Assembly: GCA_964509545.1 (NCBI GenBank)
Contig: CAZDXQ010000025.1
Span: 1 to 50,938, forward strand
DNA length: 50,938 bases
DNA from: JADJWR01 sp964509545
GTDB taxonomy: Bacteria; Pseudomonadota; Gammaproteobacteria; Burkholderiales; Burkholderiaceae_F
Direction: 5' to 3'
Shown here: positions 1-8,999 of the stretch, piece by piece
Layout: every line of letters starts with the position of its first letter
Position numbering within the stretch: the stretch's first letter is position 1
Translations under genes and position numbers: made by a program
Notes under the pieces: generated by a model
The model's database searches: none
The model's input: only the letters and a program-made list of their open reading frames with translations
Told to the model about the DNA's origin: nothing

Positions 1-1
1 C

Positions 2-55
2 GATCGTCGCCTGGCCTTGGATTATGAGTGCCTTATTGAATTAGAAATGGAATTA
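2..55. repeat. 54-bp terminal inverted repeat, left copy
   Basis: These 54 bases are the exact reverse complement of positions 50885-50938 at the other end of the window. The inner 35 or so bases are A+T-rich, unlike everything around them. The repeat begins exactly where the ATP-grasp gene on the minus strand loses its homology, so it looks like the outer end of a mobile element or an assembly junction shared by both ends. I do not recognise the element. The identity is read directly; the mobile-element reading is inference. Confidence 0.9.
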
Positions 56-225
56 CCCTTCTTGCCGACGCCGCCGCGGAACACCGGTTTGACGAAGACT
101 TCGCCGTGCCGCTCGATCATCGCCTTGATCTGTTCTTCATCGGCCGCCGGCCCGAGCACCTCGGCGGCGGGGAAATCGACGAAGCGCAGCATCTGTGCGC
201 CGTGAAGCATCCCCGTGACCTGCAT
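22..225 (-). pseudogene. Truncated ATP-grasp protein, ATP-citrate-lyase-like N-terminus
   Basis: Only the first ~57 residues of the native protein survive. They include a segment reading VFVKPVFRGGVGKKG, which resembles the ATP-grasp start of the citrate-binding subunit of ATP-citrate lyase and of succinyl-CoA synthetase beta chains. At position 55 the sequence enters the terminal repeat, and the frame adds about ten foreign residues before stopping at 22. The ATG at 225 is preferred over the GTG at 231 because a strong AGGAGGT lies about five bases before it. It follows tctA in the same direction, which fits a citrate or other tricarboxylate CoA-lyase/ligase acting on the imported substrate. 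The family is likely but rests on a short piece. Confidence 0.5.
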
Positions 226-351
226 GATCACCTCCTGTCCTGCGTGCGATGGCCGCTCGCCGAAGTTCGCGAGCGACGGTCTTGTTGCCGCCGCGCAAGC
301 CCGGGCCGAAGAGCACGGGCTTGCGCAGGGTTCAGCGATGCTGCCCGCGCG

Positions 352-1857
352 TCAGGCTGTTGCCGGGGCGGTGCGCCTTTGCAGGCGGCGCACGATCAGC
401 GGCACCGTGACCATCAGCGCCGCCAGCACCCAAAGTCCGATCGTGATCGGGCTCGACCACAGGATCGGCAGGTCGCCATTGCTGATCGACAGCGCCCGGC
501 GCAGGTTCTGCTCCATCATGTCGCCGAGCACGAAGCCGAGGATCAGCGGCGCCATCGGCACATCGCACTTGCGCAGCAGGTAACCGACGACGCCGAGCAC
601 CGCCATCAGCATCAGGTCGAAGGTCGTCGCATGCACCGCATAGACACCGACCGTGCTCACCGCCAGGATGCCGGGCACCAGCATCCAGTTGGGCACGCTC
701 AGAATGCGGACGAAGACGCCGACCAGCGGGATGTTCATCACCAGCAGCATTGCCGCCGCCACCAGCAGCGAGGCGATCAGCCCCCAGACCAGCTGCGGCT
801 GCTGCTCGAACAGAGCCGGGCCGGGAGTGATGTTGTAAAGGCTGAGCGCCCCGACCATCACCGCCGTCGTGCCGGAGCCCGGCACGCCGAGGGTGAGCAT
901 CGGCACGAACGAACCGCAGGCCGAGCCGTTGTTGGCCGCTTCCGGCGCGCTGACGCCGCGGATGTCGCCCTTGCCGAACGTGCCTTCCTTGTCGTTCAGG
1001 CGCTTCTCCATCGTGTAGGCCATGGCACTGGCGATCGTCGCCCCCGCTCCCGGCAGCACGCCGACGACGAAGCCGAGCACGCCGGAGCGCACCATGGTCC
1101 ACCAGGTCAGCGCCATTTCCTTCAGATTGAACAGCGCCCGCCCGGTCTGCTTGACCATGCCGCCGCTGCTGACCAGGTGCTCGAGCATCAGCAGGATCTC
1201 GCTGACCGAGAACAGGCCGATGACGACGACCACGAACTGGATGCCGTCGGACAGGTGCACCGAGTCGAACGTAAAGCGGTAGACGCCGGAGTTCGAGTCG
1301 ACGCCAACCGTCGACAGAGCCAGTCCCATCAGCGCCGCCAGCAGCGCCTTCATCGGCTTGTCGCCCATAAGCCCCGTCAGGCAGGCGAAGGCGAAGCACA
1401 TCAGCGCGAAGTACTCGGCCGGGCCGAAGGCCAGCGCCCAGCGCGCCAGCAGCGGCGCGAACAGCACGATGCCGATGAAGGCGATCACCGTGCCGATGAA
1501 CGACGCCCAGGCCGAGATCGACAGCGCCACGCCGCCGAGCCCCTGGCGCGCCATCGGATTTCCGTCGATCGCGGTCATGATCGCGCCGGCGTCGCCGGGA
1601 ACATTCAGCAGGATCGACGAGATGCGGCCGCCGAATTCGCAGCCAAGGTAGACGGCGGCGAGCAGGATCAGCGCCGTCTCCGGCGGCAGCTTCAGCGCGA
1701 AGGCGAGCGGCATCAGGATCGCCACGCCGTTGATCGGGCCCAGCCCCGGCAACATGCCGACGATGGTGCCGATGGCCGAGCCGATGGCCGCCACCGTCAG
1801 GTTGGTCGGCGTCAGCGCCACCGCGAAGCCGGTGGCGAGATGCGACAGCGTTTCCAT
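352..1857 (-). CDS. tctA: Tripartite tricarboxylate transporter, large membrane subunit TctA
   Basis: The 501-residue product has the usual TctA length and about a dozen hydrophobic segments. It would form the main transport channel in the inner membrane, taking a tri- or dicarboxylate delivered by a periplasmic binding protein. Typical TctA features are visible: the glycine-rich GMLPGLGPINGVA near residue 40, GVLPGAGATIASAMAYT near residue 270, and APEAANN followed by a G-S-x-V-P pattern near 310. The start ATG overlaps the tctB stop as TGATG, so the two are translationally coupled. The transported acid cannot be read from the sequence. Confidence 0.95.
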   Translation of the reverse strand: METLSHLATGFAVALTPTNLTVAAIGSAIGTIVGMLPGLGPINGVAILMPLAFALKLPPETALILLAAVYLGCEFGGRISSILLNVPGDAGAIMTAIDGNPMARQGLGGVALSISAWASFIGTVIAFIGIVLFAPLLARWALAFGPAEYFALMCFAFACLTGLMGDKPMKALLAALMGLALSTVGVDSNSGVYRFTFDSVHLSDGIQFVVVVIGLFSVSEILLMLEHLVSSGGMVKQTGRALFNLKEMALTWWTMVRSGVLGFVVGVLPGAGATIASAMAYTMEKRLNDKEGTFGKGDIRGVSAPEAANNGSACGSFVPMLTLGVPGSGTTAVMVGALSLYNITPGPALFEQQPQLVWGLIASLLVAAAMLLVMNIPLVGVFVRILSVPNWMLVPGILAVSTVGVYAVHATTFDLMLMAVLGVVGYLLRKCDVPMAPLILGFVLGDMMEQNLRRALSISNGDLPILWSSPITIGLWVLAALMVTVPLIVRRLQRRTAPATA

Positions 1858-2306
1858 CAGCGCCCTCCGAGCACAAACGCGAGCAGGCCCGTCGGTAGCA
1901 CGACGTCGAGCAGCTTGTCGAAAAGCAGGAAGAAACCCAGGCCGAGGCCCAGCCCGCCGACAAGCGACTGCTTCCAGTTGCCGCCGAAGGCCATGCCCAC
2001 CGGCACCGCCATCAGCGCCGTGGCCAGCGTGAAGCCGAGCCACTGGAACAGCAGTGCGTAGATCACGATCGCGATCACGCAGCCGGCCAGCGCCGCCAGG
2101 CGGCCGGCGGCCACTGCCGCCGAATGCTGCGACGGCCGGATCACCAGCCAGGCGCCGGCCAGCCCGATCAGCACCGCCAGCAGCATCGGAAAGGCGCGCG
2201 GACCGACCGGTTCGTAGGAAATCTGCGCGGCGTAGCCCTGCGCGGCCACGCCCATGGCGATCGCCGCGGCCACGCACACCGCACCGAGGATGCGGTCGCT
2301 CGTCAT
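1857..2306 (-). CDS. tctB: Tripartite tricarboxylate transporter, small membrane subunit TctB
   Basis: This 149-residue protein has four hydrophobic segments and the pattern of the TctB family, including the early GPRAFPMLLA motif around residue 36. It is the small integral-membrane partner of TctA. I chose the internal ATG at 2306 (product starting MTSDRILGAV) because the upstream extension has no family resemblance and this start leaves 13 bases after the tctC stop. Its stop overlaps the tctA start by one base. It is the middle gene of a tctC-tctB-tctA operon. Confidence 0.9.
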   Translation of the reverse strand: MTSDRILGAVCVAAAIAMGVAAQGYAAQISYEPVGPRAFPMLLAVLIGLAGAWLVIRPSQHSAAVAAGRLAALAGCVIAIVIYALLFQWLGFTLATALMAVPVGMAFGGNWKQSLVGGLGLGLGFFLLFDKLLDVVLPTGLLAFVLGGR

Positions 2307-2319
2307 GTCGGGCTCCGCC

Positions 2320-3291
2320 TTACTTGCGGACGAGGCCGAAGTCGTCGGCAAGCTTCTTGTAGCTGGCGACCTGTTTCTTGACATAGGCGTCGAGGTCGGC
2401 GCCGGTCATCGCGAACGGGAACAGTCCTCGTTCCTCGCGCAGCTTGTCCCATTCCTTGGTCGCCATCATCTTGCTGAACGTGTCGACCCAGACCTTGTAG
2501 TCGGCGTCGGTCACTTTCGGTCCCATGTAGAAACCGCGGATGATCGGCCACTCGATGTCGTAGCCCTGCTCCTTGGCGGTCGGCACGTTGGCCAGCGTCC
2601 CGGGCAGGCGCTTGTCGGCCATCACCGCCAGAACGCGAAACGGCGCGCCGGCGGAGATCTTCTCGGCGACCTCGGAGGCATCGCCGGAGTAGACGCTGAT
2701 GTGTCCGCCCTGCAGTGCCGTGGACGCCTCGCCGCCGCCCTCGAAGGCGACGAAGCGCATCGCCTTGTAGTCGATGCCTGCTGCACGGGCCACCAGCGCC
2801 GCCTTCATCCAGTCCTGGCTGCCGACGGTACCGCCGGCGCCGAACACGACCTTGGTCGGGTCGGCCTTCACTGCGCCCATCAGATCCTTCAGCGACTTGA
2901 ACGGCGAGTTGTTCATCACGATCACCGCGCCGTAGTCGGTGCCGACTGCGGCCAGCCAGCGCACGTCGTTCTCGCTGTAGCGGCCGAACTTGCCCTGCGC
3001 CAGGTTCAGCAGCGAGCCCCCGGAGAAGGCGACGATGGTGTTGTTCTCGCCCGGCCGCTGTGCGACCACGGAGTTGTAGGCCACGGCGCCGATGCCGCCC
3101 GGCATGTAGGTAACGCGCATCGGATCGCTGATGAACTTGCCGTTCATCAGACCGCTTTGCGCCAGCTTGCAGGTCAGGTCGAAGCCGCCGCCGGGCTTGG
3201 CCGGGGCGATGCATTCGGGGCGGTCGAGCGGGCCGGCGGCCGCGGCGGTGGCGGCAACGGCGAGAATCGCGGCGAAAAGCGAGCGTTTCAT
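2320..3291 (-). CDS. tctC: TctC/Bug-family periplasmic tricarboxylate-binding protein
   Basis: The 323-residue product begins with a cleavable signal peptide (MKRSLFAAILAVAATAAAAG) and continues as a Bug-type solute-binding protein with APAKPGGGFDLTC near residue 33. Members of the family capture carboxylates in the periplasm and hand them to TctAB. The start at 3291 is supported by AGGAGACC six bases upstream; a 23-residue extension lacks any signal-peptide logic. It sits at the head of tctCBA and 98 bp after tctE, all in the same direction, so tctDE and tctCBA may share transcription or use a promoter in that gap. Confidence 0.92.
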   Translation of the reverse strand: MKRSLFAAILAVAATAAAAGPLDRPECIAPAKPGGGFDLTCKLAQSGLMNGKFISDPMRVTYMPGGIGAVAYNSVVAQRPGENNTIVAFSGGSLLNLAQGKFGRYSENDVRWLAAVGTDYGAVIVMNNSPFKSLKDLMGAVKADPTKVVFGAGGTVGSQDWMKAALVARAAGIDYKAMRFVAFEGGGEASTALQGGHISVYSGDASEVAEKISAGAPFRVLAVMADKRLPGTLANVPTAKEQGYDIEWPIIRGFYMGPKVTDADYKVWVDTFSKMMATKEWDKLREERGLFPFAMTGADLDAYVKKQVASYKKLADDFGLVRK

Positions 3292-3389
3292 CGAAGGTCT
3301 CCTTGAAGGTGGGGCAATGGCCGCACCTGCTGCACGGCAGGCCGGTCGAATTGCGCGCACGGTAGACGGCCGCGCCTTTCAGCCGCCTT

Positions 3390-4826
3390 TCAATGCCCGG
3401 CCGGTTCCGGCGTCGCGGCGTCTTCGGCGAGCCGCGGCAGCTGCAGCCGGACCATGCAGCCTTTGCCGCCCGGGCCCGCATCCACCTCCATCCGCCCGCC
3501 GTGTCGCGCCGCCACCGAGCGGACGATGGCCAGTCCGAGGCCTGAGCCCGGCGCGGCGGCGTTGCTGGCGCGAAAGAAGCGCTGGCCGGCACGCGAGCGT
3601 TCCCCGGCAGGGATGCCCGGGCCGTCGTCGCAGACGCGCAACTCGGCGAATGCGTCATCCACGTCGACGCGCACGGTGACATGACCGCCGGCCGGCGTGA
3701 ACTTCAGCGCGTTGTGCACCAGGTTGCGCAGCGCCTCGCGCAGCAGGCCATCGTGGCCGCGAACCACGGTCGGCTGAGCGTTCGACTCGAATCCGAGATC
3801 GATGCCGCGCTCACGCGCTTCGCTCCAGCTTTCCCGGGTCACCTCTTCGGCCAGAGTGTTCAGTTCGGTCGGCGCGAGCTCGACCGCGGCGGTATCGGCG
3901 CGCGCCAGAGCCAGCATCTGATTGGTGCGATGGACGGTGTCGTCGAGTTGCCCCTTGATCGCCTGCAACGCATCACGCACCCGCATCGGGTCGGGCTCGC
4001 GCAGCGTGTAGGTGAGCTGCGCTGCCAGCGTGGCCAGCGGCGTGCGCAGCTGGTGCGACGCGTCGTCGACGAAGCGTCGCCGCTCCTCGGCGAGTTCGCG
4101 GCTGCGGTGCACGTGCTGGTTGATGGCCTCGACCAGCGGTTCGACCTCACGTGGCACGGCGGTCGTGTCGATCGGGGTCAGATCGTCGGGTCGTCGGCCG
4201 AGCACTTCGCGCCGCAGCCGCTGCAGCGGCTTCAGTGCCCAGCCGACGAGCAGCGTCAGCAGCGCCGCGCCAATGGCGATCAGAAGCACGTCGCGGCTGA
4301 CCGCGTCGAGCACCAGGGCGCGCGTGAAATCGCTGCGCGAACTGACGCTTTCGGCGACCTGGATGACGATGCGGGTGTCGCCCTCGGGATCGCCGCTGGC
4401 GGCCGGCAACGGCCGCGCGTACGAGCCGATGCGCACCCGCTCGCCGAAGTATTCGGCATCCTGGAACTGCGGCCGACCGGTGGCCAGCGGCAGCCGCGGC
4501 GGCGGCAGGTCGGCGTTGCCCAGCTCGACCAGTCCGTCCTCGGTGGCGATGCGAAAGTGAACCTCGCCACCGGCAGTGAGCTGGAAGAACTCGAGCATCC
4601 GGTACGGCAGCTCGACGCCGACCCCGCCGCTTTCGGTCGAGATGTTGGCATCGATCGACTTGATCGCGCCGAACAGCGAACGATCGTAAGCGGCGTTGGC
4701 GGCGCCAACGGCCGTGCGCCAGGTAAGCCAGATCTGGCCGGCCGCGACCGCGAGCATGCTCGGCAGCAGGATCATGAGCAGCGTCCGGCGCAGGCCGATG
4801 CGGTGCCAGAATCGCTTCGCCGCCAT
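3390..4826 (-). CDS. tctE: Sensor histidine kinase TctE
   Basis: The 478-residue protein has a transmembrane segment at about residues 15-35, a periplasmic sensor region to about 175, a second transmembrane segment at about 180-198, a HAMP-like linker, the dimerisation/phosphoacceptor helix with FVDDASHQLRTPL (His258), and a C-terminal ATPase domain with DDGPGIP and GSGLGLAIV. This is the TctE/QseC-type architecture. It follows tctD by nine bases and precedes tctCBA, so it probably senses external tricarboxylate and controls the transporter through TctD. The ligand is inferred from context only. Confidence 0.93.
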   Translation of the reverse strand: MAAKRFWHRIGLRRTLLMILLPSMLAVAAGQIWLTWRTAVGAANAAYDRSLFGAIKSIDANISTESGGVGVELPYRMLEFFQLTAGGEVHFRIATEDGLVELGNADLPPPRLPLATGRPQFQDAEYFGERVRIGSYARPLPAASGDPEGDTRIVIQVAESVSSRSDFTRALVLDAVSRDVLLIAIGAALLTLLVGWALKPLQRLRREVLGRRPDDLTPIDTTAVPREVEPLVEAINQHVHRSRELAEERRRFVDDASHQLRTPLATLAAQLTYTLREPDPMRVRDALQAIKGQLDDTVHRTNQMLALARADTAAVELAPTELNTLAEEVTRESWSEARERGIDLGFESNAQPTVVRGHDGLLREALRNLVHNALKFTPAGGHVTVRVDVDDAFAELRVCDDGPGIPAGERSRAGQRFFRASNAAAPGSGLGLAIVRSVAARHGGRMEVDAGPGGKGCMVRLQLPRLAEDAATPEPAGH

Positions 4827-4835
4827 CGCCGGTCT

Positions 4836-5501
4836 TCAGCGCGCCTCGAGCACGTAGCCGAGGCCGCGCAGCGTCACCACGCGCACACCCTTGCCTTCGA
4901 GCCGCTTGCGCAGCCGGTGAATCAGCACTTCGATCGCCTCCGGCTGCACGTCCTGCTCGTCGGAGAACACGCGTTCCAGGATCTCGCGTTTCGACAGCGG
5001 CTCGCCGCTGCGCTGAACCAGCGTGCGCAGCACCGCGTGCTCGCGCGGCGACAGGTTGAGCGCTTCGTCACCGAGCAGGAACTGCCGCGTGCCGGCGTCG
5101 TAGACCAGCGGTCCGCAGGCGAAACGCGGCCGATCGCCGCCGCGCGCGCGCCGGATCAGCGCCAGAAGCCGCGCTTCGAGTTCAGGCACCTCGAACGGCT
5201 TGGCGAGGAAATCGTCGGCGCCTTCGTTCAGTGTGCTGACGCGCTCGATCAGCGAGTCGCGCGCGGTCAGGATCAGGATCGGCAGCCGCACATCGGCGCG
5301 GCGCAGTTCGGCCAGCACCGAATGGCCGTCGCGGTCGGGCAATCCGAGGTCGAGCACCAGCGCGTCGTAGCGCGTCTGCGCCATCGCGCCTTCGACCAGC
5401 CGCGCCTCGTGCACCCAGTCGACGACGAAGCCGCTTTGCGCCAGCGCGCGCGAAAGCCATGTGGCCAGTTCGGTTTCGTCTTCGACCAGCAGGATCCGCA
5501 T
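4836..5501 (-). CDS. tctD: OmpR-type response regulator TctD
   Basis: The 221-residue protein has a receiver domain beginning MRILLVEDETE, with acidic residues near 8-9, the phosphoacceptor Asp51 in LVLDLGLPD and the conserved lysine in LAKPFEVPE. A winged-helix DNA-binding domain follows and ends in LRGLGYVLEA. I used the ATG at 5501, where the receiver fold starts; an upstream in-frame extension of 25 residues is not family-like. It is the first gene of the tctDE pair and is the likely activator of tctCBA. The gap to otsB upstream is 84 bp. Confidence 0.93.
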   Translation of the reverse strand: MRILLVEDETELATWLSRALAQSGFVVDWVHEARLVEGAMAQTRYDALVLDLGLPDRDGHSVLAELRRADVRLPILILTARDSLIERVSTLNEGADDFLAKPFEVPELEARLLALIRRARGGDRPRFACGPLVYDAGTRQFLLGDEALNLSPREHAVLRTLVQRSGEPLSKREILERVFSDEQDVQPEAIEVLIHRLRKRLEGKGVRVVTLRGLGYVLEAR

Positions 5502-5585
5502 TCCGGCCTCGCCGGCAGCGACATCGTCGGGGAGCAGATGGTAATCGGGACGCCGCGCCCGGCGGCCGCGCCCCAACCCTGGCCG

Positions 5586-6410
5586 TCAGGCGCCGGCGGC
5601 GGGCGCCTTCCTCTTCTCGCCGCGGGAGGCGGTCAGTTCGCTGATCAGCACGTCGATCAGGCGGGGGATCTCCGACGGCGCGCGCAGATACAGTCGCGCG
5701 TGACTGCCCTCGTCGCGGCCGACGCGTACGGCCAGAAGGTCGGGCTGGTGCAGGCAGAACACATCTTCGTCGGTGACATCGTCGCCGACGTACAGGCCCG
5801 CTTTGGCCCCGGAAAGTTCGAGCAGGCGCAGCATCGCCGTGCCCTTGTCCACGGCCGCCGGCGGCAGCAGATTGAACACCCGCTTGCCGGTGACGATACG
5901 CGGCGCCGGTTGCAGGCGCGCGAAAACCGCCGGCAGCGCCGCGGCCGCGTGCGCCGGGTCGCGGGCCTGCCGGTAATGCACCGACAGCGACACCCGCTTG
6001 TCCTCGAGCAGCAGGCCCTGATCGATCTGACGCAGTTCATCGCCGCCGTGAAGCTGCGCCAGCCAGCCGCGGCTGACGGCGATGCATTCGGTCATCTCGC
6101 GTTCGGCGCCCGGCAGGCCGTCGATCCCGTGGTTGCCGACCACGTAGTCCACGGCCACGCCGAGCCGTGCGGCGACGTCGTCGCGCGCGCGGCCGCTGAT
6201 CACCGCCGTCATGCAGTGCTGGCGCAGCCGGGCAAGCGCCGCGCGCGTGCCCGGCGGCGTGACCACCTGCTCGGGCCGCAGCGCAATCGGCGCCAGCGTG
6301 CCGTCGAAGTCGAAGGCCGCAAGCAGCCGGCGCCGGCGCAGCTGTCGCAGCGCTGCCAGCCCCTCGCCGGAAAGCGCGTAGGCCGAGGCCCCCCCTGATG
6401 AGGCGCTCAA
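5586..6410 (-). CDS. otsB: Trehalose-6-phosphate phosphatase
   Basis: The 274-residue protein is a HAD-superfamily phosphatase of the OtsB family. The nucleophile motif DFDGTLAPI lies at residues 34-42, a cap domain follows, and the metal-binding motif GDDVTDEDVF comes late. It removes phosphate from trehalose-6-phosphate to give trehalose. The TTG start at 6410 overlaps the otsA stop as TTGA, so the pair is translationally coupled. The trehalose made here would feed the TreS-maltokinase-GlgE route encoded on the opposite strand. Confidence 0.93.
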   Translation of the reverse strand: MSASSGGASAYALSGEGLAALRQLRRRRLLAAFDFDGTLAPIALRPEQVVTPPGTRAALARLRQHCMTAVISGRARDDVAARLGVAVDYVVGNHGIDGLPGAEREMTECIAVSRGWLAQLHGGDELRQIDQGLLLEDKRVSLSVHYRQARDPAHAAAALPAVFARLQPAPRIVTGKRVFNLLPPAAVDKGTAMLRLLELSGAKAGLYVGDDVTDEDVFCLHQPDLLAVRVGRDEGSHARLYLRAPSEIPRLIDVLISELTASRGEKRKAPAAGA

Positions 6411-8644
6411 GTCGCCACCTTCAGGTGCCGCCGCTGCAGCTGCTCGATGCGCGTGCTGACGCGCTCGCGCGATCGCACGCGCGCGGCGTCGATCAGCATC
6501 GAGCCGGCCCAGCGGTAGATGTTGTGGCTGCGCACCCAGGCGCGCATCGTTCGCATCCTTTCGCGCTGTTCGGCCAGCGGCATGGCCAGCGCGCGCGCCA
6601 GCGCATTGCCGGTGTCCTCGGCGCTGTACGGATTGACCAGCAGCGCTTCGTGCAGCTCGCGCGAGGCACCGGTGAACACCGACAGCAGCAGCACGCCAAG
6701 GTCGTCGTCGCGCGCGGCGACATATTCCTTCGCCACCAGGTTCATGCCGTCGTGCAGGCTGGTCACCATCGCGATGTCGGCGCTGCGGTAAAGATCGCGC
6801 ACCGTCTGCGCGTCATGATGCTCGACACGCAGCAGGATTGCCGGCGCCTGGTCGGTGCCGAAGGCGTCGTTGATCCGTCGCGCCTCGGCCACGACGCGGT
6901 CGTGAAAGGCCCGGTACTCGGGCAGGTCGCTGCGCGACGGCGAGGCGACCTGCACCAGGGTGAAGCGGCCGCGCCACTGCGGCTGCGCCCGCAGCAGGTG
7001 CTCGACCGCGGCAAAGCGCTCGAGCAGTCCCTTGATGTAGTCGAGCCGGTCGATGCCGACGGCCACCCGGTGCCCGGCCGGAAGCCCCAGCCACTGATGC
7101 ACGCGCGCCCGCGTCGCCTCGATCGGCTCCGCCGGCGGCGGTGGCCAGGCAATCGAGATCGGATAAGGTGCCACCCGCGTCAGCTGGCCGCCGCGGTGGA
7201 TGGTCGCGTCCTCGTGCTCGATGCGTGATTCGAGAAAGGCGTCGACGGCATCGATGAAGTTGCGGCAGTGGGCGCGGGTCTGGAAACCCATGATGTGGCT
7301 GCCGAGCAGACCTTCGAGGATCTGCTCTCGCCACGGGCAGATGCCGAAGGTCTCCGACATCGGCCACGGGATGTGCCAGAACGTGACCACGGTGGCTTGC
7401 GGCAGCCGGTCGCGAATCAACTGCGGCACCAGGGGCATATGGTAGTCCTGCACCAGCACCAGGGGATCGGGACGCTTGGCCGATCTGACCACCGCATCGG
7501 CGAACCTCTGGCTGACATCGACGAAGTGGCGCCAGTCGTCGGCACGGAACACCGGCCGCACATGGGCGATATGGCACAGCGGCCACAGGCCTTCGTTGGC
7601 GAAGCCCTCGTAGTAGCCCTTGACCTGGGCCTCGGTGAGCCAGATCCGGCGCAGCGTATAGGCGGGCTGATCGGGCGGCACCTGCACGCAGCCATCGCGG
7701 TCAGCCACTTCGGCGTCGGCCGAGCCGCTGCCGTGCGCGATCCAGGTGCCGCTGGCCGCGCGCAGCACCGGCTCCAGTGCGGTGACGAGGCCACTGGCCG
7801 GCTGGGCGACGACGATCCTGCCGTCGCGCCGCTCGTGCGAATAAGGCTGCCGGTTGGACACGACGATGATCTCGTCGTCGGCATACTGGCTGTGCAGCAG
7901 CCCGCGCAGCCGCTCACCCGACCAGCCTTCGCTGCTGCTGGTGTCGGCGGCGCGATTGCGCTCGAGGCGGCGGAACAGGCTGCGCACCTCCGCCTCCAGC
8001 GGCAGCAGTTCCTTGGCCACGCCCGAAGAAGCCTCGGCGAACGGACGCAACAATCCTTCGCCGGTCAGCATCGCGCGCACGCCGCGCACCCAGCCGCGCC
8101 AGCTCAGGTGAGCCACGGCCACCGTCACCAGCGCCACGACAAGTCCCAGCACGGCGAAGACGCCCATCGCGTACCAGCGCGTCTCGCTCGAACGCAGTTC
8201 GACGAAGCTCATGTCGTGCAGCACCACCATCTTGTACGCCGTGCCGCCGGCCTCGGTCGGCCGCAGCGGCACGCGCGTGGCGTGGACAACGCCTTGCGCC
8301 AGTCGCAGCACGCGCTCGTCGCCGGCGGCGACGCAGCCGATCCCGGGCGGAAACTGCGCCGACCGGGCGACGATCTCGCCGCCCGGAGCGCACAGCGCCG
8401 CCGATTGCAGCCGCTCGTCAGCGGCGGCGGCATTCAGCAGCGCCGCAACGCGGGCGGTCTGGCCACCCTCGTGCGCCTCGCGCAGCGGTCCCGACAATGT
8501 CGTGGCGACCGCCTGCGAGCGCTGGTCCAGATCGCTCATGAACCAGCGCAGCGTCAGCCGGTCGAGCAGCGGCACGGAGAAATACGCCAGCATCGCCACC
8601 GCCAGCAGCAGCGGAAGTACGAAACGTAGTGACAGCTTCATCAT
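6407..8644 (-). CDS. otsA: Membrane-anchored trehalose-6-phosphate synthase (GT20) with N-terminal sensor-like region
   Basis: The 745-residue protein is about 270 residues longer than E. coli OtsA. Residues 5-27 and about 157-183 are transmembrane segments enclosing a ~130-residue extracytoplasmic region. A HAMP-like stretch follows, and the GT20 glucosyltransferase begins near 257 with DDEIIVVSNRQPY. Catalytic-domain landmarks include VQDYHMPLVPQ, TFWHIPWP, LDYIKG and DGMNLVAKEY. The family joins UDP-glucose and glucose-6-phosphate to make trehalose-6-phosphate. The AGGL-type nucleotide loop reads ASGL here, as I recall for a long-form group of these enzymes. The coupled otsB supports the trehalose assignment. 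The N-terminus suggests the activity is placed at, and perhaps tuned from, the inner membrane. Confidence 0.88.
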   Translation of the reverse strand: MMKLSLRFVLPLLLAVAMLAYFSVPLLDRLTLRWFMSDLDQRSQAVATTLSGPLREAHEGGQTARVAALLNAAAADERLQSAALCAPGGEIVARSAQFPPGIGCVAAGDERVLRLAQGVVHATRVPLRPTEAGGTAYKMVVLHDMSFVELRSSETRWYAMGVFAVLGLVVALVTVAVAHLSWRGWVRGVRAMLTGEGLLRPFAEASSGVAKELLPLEAEVRSLFRRLERNRAADTSSSEGWSGERLRGLLHSQYADDEIIVVSNRQPYSHERRDGRIVVAQPASGLVTALEPVLRAASGTWIAHGSGSADAEVADRDGCVQVPPDQPAYTLRRIWLTEAQVKGYYEGFANEGLWPLCHIAHVRPVFRADDWRHFVDVSQRFADAVVRSAKRPDPLVLVQDYHMPLVPQLIRDRLPQATVVTFWHIPWPMSETFGICPWREQILEGLLGSHIMGFQTRAHCRNFIDAVDAFLESRIEHEDATIHRGGQLTRVAPYPISIAWPPPPAEPIEATRARVHQWLGLPAGHRVAVGIDRLDYIKGLLERFAAVEHLLRAQPQWRGRFTLVQVASPSRSDLPEYRAFHDRVVAEARRINDAFGTDQAPAILLRVEHHDAQTVRDLYRSADIAMVTSLHDGMNLVAKEYVAARDDDLGVLLLSVFTGASRELHEALLVNPYSAEDTGNALARALAMPLAEQRERMRTMRAWVRSHNIYRWAGSMLIDAARVRSRERVSTRIEQLQRRHLKVAT

Positions 8645-8999
8645 GTCGAATCCAGCCCCAACGGGCGTAGGCCGAGGTGCGCGGCCGCTGCGCGCGGTTG
8701 CCCGTGCGGCCGGCGGGCCTGGCGCGCGTTGGAGGGGTGCGCGGTTCGCGTGCTTATCGTCGACGCTATCCGGCTGCCGAAGGCACGGCGGCGGCGCCGG
8801 TCGGCGCCTGCCGCACGAACGTTGCAGGGCGAAACGAATCGTTGCACCGTCGTTGGCGTGGCGAATCCGCGTTGACCGTAAGCACTATTTCCTACGGGGC
8901 AGGCGCAGCCGACCCGCCGAGCCTGCGGGAAAACGCTGACCTGCCCTTACGCGATAATGCGCAGGCAAACGCCGATCCGCAGAGCGCAGGATTTCCTCC
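8645..8999. other. Divergent intergenic region between otsA and the FixJ-type regulator
   Basis: These 355 bases separate the minus-strand ots operon from the plus-strand regulator gene and must hold both promoters. I see no credible coding frame. The only distinctive signal is the TATTTCCTACGGGG stretch at 8884-8899, described separately. No clear sigma70 -35/-10 pair could be assigned by eye. Confidence 0.5.
8884..8899. promoter_or_regulatory. Candidate regulator-binding motif, copy 1
   Basis: The sequence ACTATTTCCTACGGGG lies about 100 bp before the regulator start. It shares the TATTTCC and TACGGG elements with two sites downstream of the same gene (9635-9651 and 9687-9703). It may be an autoregulatory operator for the FixJ-type protein at 9000-9620. 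The similarity is visible; the function is inference. Confidence 0.3.

Noticed and set aside
106..2061. A 651-codon plus-strand open frame opposite tctA.
   Set aside because: Same antisense artefact; TctA on the other strand is conserved over its whole length.
3681..6398. A 905-codon plus-strand open frame opposite tctE, tctD and otsB.
   Set aside because: Arg/Gln/His-rich composition typical of antisense frames in high-G+C DNA; the minus-strand genes are clear.
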